Below are positions 1 through 7,567 of a stretch of DNA of 64,000 nt, in pieces; the first letter of the stretch is position 1; each line of letters begins with the position of its first letter. Below the pieces are notes generated by a model, which did not search any database, was not told the DNA's origin, and worked only from the letters and a program-made list of their open reading frames with translations. This DNA comes from Bradyrhizobium diazoefficiens (GTDB lineage Bacteria > Pseudomonadota > Alphaproteobacteria > Rhizobiales > Xanthobacteraceae). The DNA lies in contig NZ_CP067041.1 in assembly GCF_016599855.1 (NCBI RefSeq), positions 3,782,001 to 3,846,000 of the forward strand. The letters run 5' to 3'. Position numbers and translations under genes: made by a program.

Positions 1-10
1 ACATGTCTTC

Positions 11-28
11 CCGGCCAAAGTTGGCCGG
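11..28. repeat. Short perfect inverted repeat before first gene
   Basis: Two 8-base arms (CCGGCCAA and TTGGCCGG) separated by AG form a strong GC-rich hairpin ending three bases before the first ATG. No T-run follows on either strand, so it is not a classical terminator. It could be the end of an upstream transcript or a structure that limits translation of the gene at 31. Confidence 0.5.
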
Positions 29-30
29 CT

Positions 31-279
31 ATGACAGACCTTGAATTGCGCGCACAGTCTTTCGAGATCGCCTGGAGATATCTCGACCGGTCCGGTCTGC
101 TCACGGGCGAGCACGAGGATTCAGCCCGCTTCATCCTGAACAGGATTGACCGCATGATGATCCGCGGAGAGCGGCGCAGGCTGCTGCTGTCGAATGCCGC
201 CATTGATGCATATCGGTTGCGGCCGGTGCTCGCGCCGCTCGACGCTTGTTCAATTCAAGCTGGGGAGACGCGGCGTTAA
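31..279 (+). CDS. Short hypothetical protein (82 aa)
   Basis: The 82-residue product is charged and predicted helical, with a core ending in RRLLLSNAAIDAYR. Short proteins with this ending are, from memory, common in Bradyrhizobium and have no assigned function. No signal peptide or membrane segment is visible. The start at 31 lies directly after a stable hairpin and has no free Shine-Dalgarno sequence, so the true start may be further in or translation may be weak. The last 15 residues look less typical, so the reading frame may have been extended past an ancestral stop. Existence is moderately supported; function is unknown. Confidence 0.55.
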   Translation: MTDLELRAQSFEIAWRYLDRSGLLTGEHEDSARFILNRIDRMMIRGERRRLLLSNAAIDAYRLRPVLAPLDACSIQAGETRR

Positions 280-446
280 GACTCATCCGGGTGCTGATTT
301 TCCCGTCTCGATTCCTGCTTGGGGAACGAAGCGGACGGCGCCAATATATTTCGCGCCGATGGTAATCAGCCGGTGTTTGGACCTCGGGCGCGCGCCGTGC
401 GTTGAAAGGACGATGGAAGCTTTCCGATCGTTGCACCACGACGCGC

Positions 447-1724
447 ATGGAGACCATTGAGGCCTATCTGGAGCGCAAGCACAGGGAAATCGGGCTGCTG
501 AACGATTGCCTGAAGAGCCCGCGGCGCTTGCCTTGTCCGCGATCGGTGGATGAAGTCGTCAAGACAAAATTCCAGCTCACCGCTATGCTGCACGGGGAGC
601 ATGCGCTGCAGGACTGGAAGGCGACGGAGACGGCGTGGTCGGCATCGGCCTGTCCCACCAGCGGTCCATTCGCTTTCAGCTATGACTACCAGCGGGCAGA
701 TCTCAGTGTCAGCGGTCCTTCGTTCTATGAACCCGGGCATGGCTGCATCAGCGAGACGATCTATGGCGCCTCGGGCATGGCTGCGATCTCGACGCTGCTG
801 CTGGCTTCCGCGCCAATTTTCGCCAAGGCCGACATCCTGGTGTTGCCGGGTTCTTACGGCGAGACGCTGGAGCTGATCGAGCGCTTTGTCCCAAACTTGC
901 GCCTTATCATCTTGAAGCTGCCGCTCCTGGATGCGTTTGCCCGCGCAGGCATGCCGCGAATTCTGCTGCTGGATTCGTGCGTCGCTGCCGGCGCGTTCGA
1001 AGCCGCCCTGCACTGCGACGGCTCAGCGCTCGACCTGCTGGTGTTCGACACGACATGCTTTGCCGGCCGCTCGGGGCGCATCCGCCGCGTGCTGCGCTGG
1101 GCGCAGCGATGCGAACTTCCGGTCGTGATGGTGCGAAGCCATAACAAGCTGGATTCGCTCGGCGCGGAATACGGAAGGCTCGGTTCTGCGGTTTTCGTCG
1201 ACTGGAGCGAGCAGGGCGCTAAGCCTGGCCGTTCGATGGTCGAACGGCTTGCAGCGGAAACCCGTAATGCGGTTCGCCTCTTGGGCGGCGCGGCGCTGCC
1301 GGCCCACTTCCCGCCCTATCTGGGCAGCGAAGCCTATTGGACGCTGACCAAGAGGCGCGTCGCAGCCATCCTGCGCAATGGCCGCCATGCGGCCCGGCTT
1401 TTTGCGCGCGAACTGGCCTCGCTCTCGGCCGAACTCCACTTCACCCACGGTCTCTACGTCACGCTCCGCGCCGGCCATCCTCTTGACGAGGCCAGCGCGC
1501 GGCAAGCCGCGGAGGCCTTGAGCCGCGATCTGAGCCGGAAGGGATATCCTATCCGCCACGCTGGCAGCTTCGGTTTCGATTTCGCCGCGACCGAATGGTT
1601 TCACGACGCGACCACGGATCGGTACAGCGTCCGGGTCGCGGTCCCGGATCTGCCGACCGAGCTGTGGAATGATCTTGCAGCGGCGATTGCCGAATGGTGG
1701 ACGTCGAATCAATGCTGGCTCTGA
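447..1724 (+). CDS. Fold-type I PLP-dependent enzyme-like protein
   Basis: The 425-residue protein starts best at the ATG at 447 (METIEAYLERKHREIG); an in-frame upstream ATG at 402 adds only 15 poorly conserved-looking residues. The architecture resembles the Cys/Met-metabolism and aminotransferase fold-type I group: a glycine/serine stretch (GASGMAAIS) where the cofactor phosphate would bind, a beta-strand Asp (LLLDS or VFDTT) for the pyridine nitrogen, and a Ser-His-Asn-Lys motif (VRSHNKLD) whose lysine is the likely Schiff-base residue. The C-terminal third looks like the small domain. Overall similarity to metC in this window is faint, and the substrate cannot be assigned. It stands alone between a short hypothetical gene and tRNA-Arg, with no operon partner. 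The family call is inference from motifs. Confidence 0.6.
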   Translation: METIEAYLERKHREIGLLNDCLKSPRRLPCPRSVDEVVKTKFQLTAMLHGEHALQDWKATETAWSASACPTSGPFAFSYDYQRADLSVSGPSFYEPGHGCISETIYGASGMAAISTLLLASAPIFAKADILVLPGSYGETLELIERFVPNLRLIILKLPLLDAFARAGMPRILLLDSCVAAGAFEAALHCDGSALDLLVFDTTCFAGRSGRIRRVLRWAQRCELPVVMVRSHNKLDSLGAEYGRLGSAVFVDWSEQGAKPGRSMVERLAAETRNAVRLLGGAALPAHFPPYLGSEAYWTLTKRRVAAILRNGRHAARLFARELASLSAELHFTHGLYVTLRAGHPLDEASARQAAEALSRDLSRKGYPIRHAGSFGFDFAATEWFHDATTDRYSVRVAVPDLPTELWNDLAAAIAEWWTSNQCWL

Positions 1725-1882
1725 TCGTCACGCCGGCATGCGGTTGAATTTTCAGCCGATTGCCTCGCCAGGATCATTCGATCGCCGACGGTTGCTTCTG
1801 ATGGCTTCGACGCGCCCACGCCTGAACGGCGGAGGCGACACGCTTGCGATGGACGCCGTCGCCCTTCGAAAAGACCGAGGCT

Positions 1883-1959
1883 TGGCGATCCCGGCAGGAA
1901 TCGAACCTGCAACCCTCAGAGTAGAAATCTGATGCTCTATCCAGTTGAGCTACGGGACC
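1883..1959 (-). tRNA. tRNA-Arg (anticodon TCT)
   Basis: Read on the minus strand it folds as a full cloverleaf: acceptor GGTCCCG pairs with CGGGATC (one G-T pair), the anticodon stem TCAGA/TCTGA encloses the loop TTTCTAC giving anticodon TCT, and the T-arm carries GGTTCGATTCC. The CCA end is encoded at 1883-1885. It decodes AGA. tRNA-Arg genes are frequent integration sites, but I found no repeated 3' end (attachment site) in the window. Confidence 0.95.
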
Positions 1960-2362
1960 GTCGTGAGTCCCCCGGTTTTGGGGGCTGGCCGTTCATCTAG
2001 CAAGTCAATATGAAAAATCTGGTGTTTCGCCAAGCCTGAACCGAACCGTTTTCCTACATGCCGCGACAAAACGGAACGGTGGCGTGTCAGGGTGCCGGGT
2101 TGAGCGGTAGCGGACTGGACGATGGTTCACATCGCCGGGAACGCTGTCCAGCTTCCGGGACACGGCCGCCGGTCGACTGGTCCGGTATTGCTGCGCCCCA
2201 GGACGGCGTGCGTGGCGATAGCGCGATCGGTCTCCTCCGGGCTTGCCTTGTCATGGCGAATGCGACGATTTGCACCTTTGGTTCCATCGCCTTGAGTCCG
2301 TCACCTTTCCGCGCACTTCTTGCGACAAGCGGCGTTCGTCCGCGATTTCCGGGAGTCCATTC
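1960..2362. other. Intergenic region, no gene recognised
   Basis: Between tRNA-Arg and the alpha-2-macroglobulin gene. The open frames here look like random GC-rich frames. The promoter of tRNA-Arg (minus strand) and of the A2M gene (plus strand) should lie here, but I could not identify either with confidence. A GGGAG ribosome binding site at 2351-2355 precedes the A2M start. Confidence 0.5.
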
Positions 2363-5300
2363 ATGATCAGTCTGGTTCGCGCCGTCACCCTCTGCGCCGC
2401 GCTGGCGTTTGGCCTCAGCGACGCGCACGCCGCTGACAAGGCGTTCAAGCGCGACGATCTCGCTGATGCCGCGATCAAGCTGGAAGCCCAGATCAAGGGC
2501 GAGGCGGGGCCTGTCGCCAAGACCGGCGCGAGCTTGCGCACCGACGCGGATGCCGCCTTCAGGCGTAATGACTACCGCACGGGCCTCTTGGTCCTCGGCC
2601 AGATCGCCGCCACCACGCCTGAGGATGCCGGCAACTGGCTGCGGCTCGCCAAGGTCATCTTCCAGATCACGCCGAAGAGCTCGAGCGAACAGACGTTCGT
2701 CTTAGAGCGCGCCTCGACCGCTGCCTACATCGCTTACATGCGCGCCGGCAATCCGGGCGAGGAGGCAGACGCGCTCGCCGTCCTCGGCAAGTCGCTTGCC
2801 GAACGCAAGCTGTGGCGACCGGCGCTGGATGCGCTGCGGCTGTCGCTCGATCTGCGCGAGGTCGCCGACGTCCGTGGGAATTACGAGAAGCTGCGCGACG
2901 AGCATGGTTTCCGGCTGCTCGACTATACCGTGGACTCGGATTCGGCGAGCCCGCGCGCCTGCTTCCAGTTTTCGGAGGAGCTCGCCAAGCGCACCGATTT
3001 CGCGCCGTTCCTGGCGCTGGCGGGCCAGGACAAGCCGGCACTGTCGGCCGAAGGCAAGCAGCTTTGCGTCGACGGGCTCAAGCACGGCGAGCGCTACAAC
3101 ATCAATCTGCGCGCCGGCCTGCCGTCGACCGTGAAAGAAGGCCTGCCGAAATCCGCCGAGTTCAACATCTATGTGCGCGACCGCAAACCGTTCGTGCGCT
3201 TCACCAGCCGCGCCTATGTGCTGCCGCGCACGGGCCAGCGCGGCATCCCCGTGGTCAGCGTCAACACGCCCGCGGTGAACATCAACGTCTTCCGTATCGG
3301 CGACCGCAATCTGATCAATACGGTGGTGGACAGCGATTTCCAGAAGACGCTGTCGAAATATCAGCTCAGCGATCTCGGCGGCGAGCGCGGCGTCAAGGTC
3401 TGGACCGGCGAGCTCGCGACCGCGATGACGCTGAACCAGGACGTTACCACCGCATTCCCGGTCGACCAGGCGCTGGGCGAGCTCCAGCCCGGCGTCTACG
3501 TGATGACGGCCGCGGCCAAGGGACCGGGCTCGGACGACGATTATCAGTTCGCCACGCAATGGTTCATCGTCTCCGATCTCGGCGTCTCAGCCTATTCCGG
3601 CAATGACGGCATCCATGTCTTCGTCAATTCGCTGGCCTCGACCGATCCGGTCGGGAAGGCCGAGGTGCGGCTGATCGCCCGCAACAATGAGATTTTGGCG
3701 ACGCGCAAGACCGACGACGCAGGCCACGTGCTGTTCGAGGCGGGGCTCGCGCGCGGCGAGGGCGGTCTGTCACCGGCAATGCTGACGGTTACCGGCGAGA
3801 AGGCCGACTATGCCTTCCTGAGCCTGAAGACTTCCGCCTTTGACCTGTCCGACCGCGGCGTCGCGGGCCGCGTGGTGCCTGCAGGCGCCGATGCCTTCGT
3901 CTATGCCGAGCGCGGCGTCTATCGCTCCAGCGAGACCGTTTATCTGACCGCGCTGCTGCGCGACGGGCACGGCAATGCCGTCTCGGGCGGGCCGCTGACA
4001 CTCGTGATCGAGCGACCTGATGGCGTCGAATTCCGCCGCGCCGTGCTGGCTGATCAGGGCGCCGGCGGCCGTACGCTGTCCGTGCCGCTCAACTCGGCCG
4101 TCCCGACCGGGACTTGGCGGGTGCGCGCCTTCACCGATCCGAAGGGCTCGTCAGTGGGCGAGACCACCTTCATGGTCGAGGATTACGTTCCTGATCGGAT
4201 CGAATTCGACCTGTCTGCCAAGGACAAGCTGATCAAAGCTAACGCTCCAGTGGAGCTTAAGGCGGACGGCCATTTCCTCTATGGCGCGCCGGCTTCCGGC
4301 CTCCAGCTAGAGGGCGACATGCTGATCACGCCGGCTGCCGAGCGTCCGGGCTTTGCCGGCTACCAGTTCGGCGTCGCCGATGAAGAGACCACCTCGAACG
4401 AGCGCACGCCGCTGGAGAACTTGCCGGAAGCCGATGCCAACGGTGTTGCCACTTTCCCGGTGACGCTGGACAAGCAATCGGCCTCGACCCGTCCGCAGGA
4501 GGCGCAGATCTTCGTCCGCATGGTCGAGACCGGCGGCCGTGCGGTCGAGCGCAAGCTGGTGCTGCCCGTTGCGCCCGCGGCCGCGATGATCGGCATCAAG
4601 CCGCTATTCGGCGACAAGAACGTTGCGGAGGGCGACAAAGCGGAATTCGACGTCGTGTTCGTCTCGCCCGAGGGCAAGACCTTAGCCCGCGACGGCCTGC
4701 GCTACGAGCTCATGAAGATGGAGTCGCGCTATCAGTGGTATCGCCAGAACAATTACTGGGAGTATGAGCCGGTCAAGTCGGCCTCGCGCGTCGCCGACGG
4801 TGACGTCACCATCGCTGCCGACAAGCCGTCGCGGATTTCGCTCGTGCCCAAGCCCGGCCGCTACCGGCTCGATGTGAATTCCAACGACGCCGACGGCCCG
4901 GTCACCTCGGTGCAGTTCGACGTCGGCTGGTATTCCGACGGCAGCGCTGATACGCCGGATCTGCTGGAAACGTCGATCGACAAGCCGCAATATTCCTCCG
5001 GCGATACCATGACAGTGTCGGTCAACGTCCGCTCCTCGGGCAAGCTCACCGTGAACGTGCTCGGCGATCGGTTGCTGACGACGCAAACCATCGACGTTAG
5101 GGAAGGCACCGCGCAGGTCAAGCTCCCGATCGGCAAGGACTGGGGCACCGGCGCCTATGTGCTGGCGACGCTGCGCCGGCCGCTCGATGCGGCCGCGCAG
5201 CGCATGCCGGGCCGGGCGATCGGGCTAAAGTGGTTCGGGATCGACAAGCAGGCCCGCACGCTCCAGGTCAAGCTGACGCCGCCGAATCTGATCCGGCCCA

Positions 5301-7567
5301 ATTCGAAGCTGAAGATCCCGGTCAAGCTCGAAGGACTTAATCCCGGCGAGGACGCCAAGGTCGTGATCGCTGCGGTCGATGTCGGCATTCTCAACCTCAC
5401 CAACTACAAGCCGCCTGCGCCGGATGACTACTATCTCGGCCAGCGCCGCCTGACCGCGGAGATTCGCGATCTCTATGGGCAGCTGATCGACGGCATGTCG
5501 GGCACGCGCGGCCAGATCAAGTCCGGCGGCGATGCCGGGGCGGCTGAATTGCAGGGCTCGCCGCCCGCGCAGAAGCCGCTCGCGCTCTATTCCGGCATCG
5601 TCACCGTTGGCGCCGACGGCAGCGCTGAGGTGAGCTTCGACATTCCGGAGTTCGCCGGGACCGCTCGCGTCATGGCGGTGGCGTGGACCGCGACGAAACT
5701 CGGCCGCGCCAATACAGATGTCGTGATCCGCGATCCCGTGGTGCTGACCACGACCCTGCCGCGCTTCCTGCTCAACGGCGACCACGGCACGGTCAATCTC
5801 GAGATCGACAATGTCGAGGGCCAGGCCGGCGATTACGTCATCAACGTGAAGACGGGCGGCCCGGTGAAGATGACCGGCAACCCCGCCACCACGGTGAAGC
5901 TCGCCACCAAGCAGCGCGACGCGTTCACGCTTGCGATTGATGCGACCGCGGCAGGGCAGGCGACGCTTGACGTCGATATCAAAGGGCCGAATGGCCTGAC
6001 GCTCGCGCGGCACTATGCGTTCGACGTCAAGGCGGCGACGCAGGTGCTGGCGCGGCGCTCGATCCGGACGCTGGCGAAGGGCGAGAGCCTGACGCTGACC
6101 TCGGACATGTTCTCCGACCTCGTGCCGGGTACCGGGAGCGTCTCGATCTCGGCGAGCCTGTCGACCGCGCTCGATGCGGCGACCATCCTGAAGGCGCTCG
6201 ACCGCTACCCCTATGGCTGCTCGGAGCAGATCACGAGCCGCGCCATGCCGCTGCTCTATGTCAACGACCTTGCGGCTGGCGCGCATCTCGCCATGGACAC
6301 CGCGGTCGACCAGCGCATCCGCGACGCGATCGAGCGGCTGCTGGCGCGCCAGGGATCGAACGGTTCGTTCGGCCTGTGGTCGGCCGGTGGCGACGATGCC
6401 TGGTTAGATGCCTACGTGACGGACTTCCTGACCCGCGCCCGTGAAAAGGGCTTTGTGGTGCCGGACGTGCTGTTCAAGAACGCGCTCGACCGCATCAGAA
6501 ACTCCGTCGTCAACGGCAATGAGCCGGAGAAGGACGGCGGCCGCGATCTCGCCTACGGCCTCTACGTGCTGGCACGCAACGGCGCAGCACCGATCGGCGA
6601 TCTCCGCTATCTCGCGGACACCAAGCTGAACAATCTTGCGACGCCGATCGCCAAATCTCAGCTCGCGGCGGCGCTTGCTCTGGTCGGCGACCGCAACCGC
6701 GCCGAGCGGGTCTATGGCGCTGCGCTCGACAGCCTCGCGCCAAAGCCGGTGCTGGAGTTCGGCCGCACCGACTACGGCTCGCAGCTCCGCGACGCCGCAG
6801 CGCTCGTCTCGCTCGCAAGCGAAGGCAACGCGCCGAAGGCGACGCTGACGCAGGCGGTGGCGCGGGTCGAGACCGCGCGCGGGCTGACGCCCTATACCTC
6901 CACGCAGGAGAATGCGTGGCTGGTGCTGGCGGCGCGCGCACTCGCCAAGGAAAACCTGTCGCTCGAGGTCGACGGCCAGCCGGTCAAGACCGCGCTCTAC
7001 CGCAGCTATAAGGCTGACACGCTGAGCGGCAAGCCGTTGAAGATCACCAATACCGGCGATGCGCCGGTGCAAGCGGTGGTCTCGGTGTCGGGTTCACCCG
7101 TCACGCCGGAGCCCGCCGCATCCAACGGCTTCAAGATCGAGCGCAATTATTTTACGCTCGACGGCAAGCCCGCCGATATCAGCAAGGTCAAGCAGAACGA
7201 TCGCTTTGCTGTGTTGTTGAAGATCACGGAGGCGAAGCCTGAGTATGGCCACATCATGGTGTCCGACTATCTGCCGGCGGGCCTGGAGATCGACAATCCG
7301 AAGCTGGTCTCGTCGGGCGACAGCGGCACGCTGGACTGGATCGAGGACGGCGCGGAGCCTGAGGATACCGAGTTCCGCGATGATCGCTTTACGGCGGCTG
7401 TGGATCGCGCCTCGGATTCCAAGGCGGTGTTCACCGTCGCCTATGTCGTGCGCGTGGTCTCGCCCGGCAAATACGTGCTGCCGCAGGCCTATGTCGAGGA
7501 CATGTACAATCCCTCGCGCTACGGCCGCACCGGCACGGGCACCGTCGAGGTGCGGGCGGCGAAGTGA
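2363..7567 (+). CDS. Alpha-2-macroglobulin family protein (YfhM-like)
   Basis: The 1734-residue protein belongs to the bacterial alpha-2-macroglobulin family, which traps proteases in the periplasm. The ATG at 2363 is chosen because GGGAG lies 7 bases upstream and because it yields a clean Sec signal peptide (about residues 1-23, ending AHA). An in-frame upstream ATG at 2243 lacks both. MG2-type beta-sandwich domains fill the middle, and the thioester motif CSEQ is present at residues 1286-1289, so covalent trapping chemistry appears intact. There is no lipobox, unlike E. coli YfhM, suggesting a soluble periplasmic form. The stop overlaps the GTG start of pbpC, the classic partner that repairs peptidoglycan while A2M blocks invading proteases. 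Confidence 0.92.
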   Translation: MISLVRAVTLCAALAFGLSDAHAADKAFKRDDLADAAIKLEAQIKGEAGPVAKTGASLRTDADAAFRRNDYRTGLLVLGQIAATTPEDAGNWLRLAKVIFQITPKSSSEQTFVLERASTAAYIAYMRAGNPGEEADALAVLGKSLAERKLWRPALDALRLSLDLREVADVRGNYEKLRDEHGFRLLDYTVDSDSASPRACFQFSEELAKRTDFAPFLALAGQDKPALSAEGKQLCVDGLKHGERYNINLRAGLPSTVKEGLPKSAEFNIYVRDRKPFVRFTSRAYVLPRTGQRGIPVVSVNTPAVNINVFRIGDRNLINTVVDSDFQKTLSKYQLSDLGGERGVKVWTGELATAMTLNQDVTTAFPVDQALGELQPGVYVMTAAAKGPGSDDDYQFATQWFIVSDLGVSAYSGNDGIHVFVNSLASTDPVGKAEVRLIARNNEILATRKTDDAGHVLFEAGLARGEGGLSPAMLTVTGEKADYAFLSLKTSAFDLSDRGVAGRVVPAGADAFVYAERGVYRSSETVYLTALLRDGHGNAVSGGPLTLVIERPDGVEFRRAVLADQGAGGRTLSVPLNSAVPTGTWRVRAFTDPKGSSVGETTFMVEDYVPDRIEFDLSAKDKLIKANAPVELKADGHFLYGAPASGLQLEGDMLITPAAERPGFAGYQFGVADEETTSNERTPLENLPEADANGVATFPVTLDKQSASTRPQEAQIFVRMVETGGRAVERKLVLPVAPAAAMIGIKPLFGDKNVAEGDKAEFDVVFVSPEGKTLARDGLRYELMKMESRYQWYRQNNYWEYEPVKSASRVADGDVTIAADKPSRISLVPKPGRYRLDVNSNDADGPVTSVQFDVGWYSDGSADTPDLLETSIDKPQYSSGDTMTVSVNVRSSGKLTVNVLGDRLLTTQTIDVREGTAQVKLPIGKDWGTGAYVLATLRRPLDAAAQRMPGRAIGLKWFGIDKQARTLQVKLTPPNLIRPNSKLKIPVKLEGLNPGEDAKVVIAAVDVGILNLTNYKPPAPDDYYLGQRRLTAEIRDLYGQLIDGMSGTRGQIKSGGDAGAAELQGSPPAQKPLALYSGIVTVGADGSAEVSFDIPEFAGTARVMAVAWTATKLGRANTDVVIRDPVVLTTTLPRFLLNGDHGTVNLEIDNVEGQAGDYVINVKTGGPVKMTGNPATTVKLATKQRDAFTLAIDATAAGQATLDVDIKGPNGLTLARHYAFDVKAATQVLARRSIRTLAKGESLTLTSDMFSDLVPGTGSVSISASLSTALDAATILKALDRYPYGCSEQITSRAMPLLYVNDLAAGAHLAMDTAVDQRIRDAIERLLARQGSNGSFGLWSAGGDDAWLDAYVTDFLTRAREKGFVVPDVLFKNALDRIRNSVVNGNEPEKDGGRDLAYGLYVLARNGAAPIGDLRYLADTKLNNLATPIAKSQLAAALALVGDRNRAERVYGAALDSLAPKPVLEFGRTDYGSQLRDAAALVSLASEGNAPKATLTQAVARVETARGLTPYTSTQENAWLVLAARALAKENLSLEVDGQPVKTALYRSYKADTLSGKPLKITNTGDAPVQAVVSVSGSPVTPEPAASNGFKIERNYFTLDGKPADISKVKQNDRFAVLLKITEAKPEYGHIMVSDYLPAGLEIDNPKLVSSGDSGTLDWIEDGAEPEDTEFRDDRFTAAVDRASDSKAVFTVAYVVRVVSPGKYVLPQAYVEDMYNPSRYGRTGTGTVEVRAAK

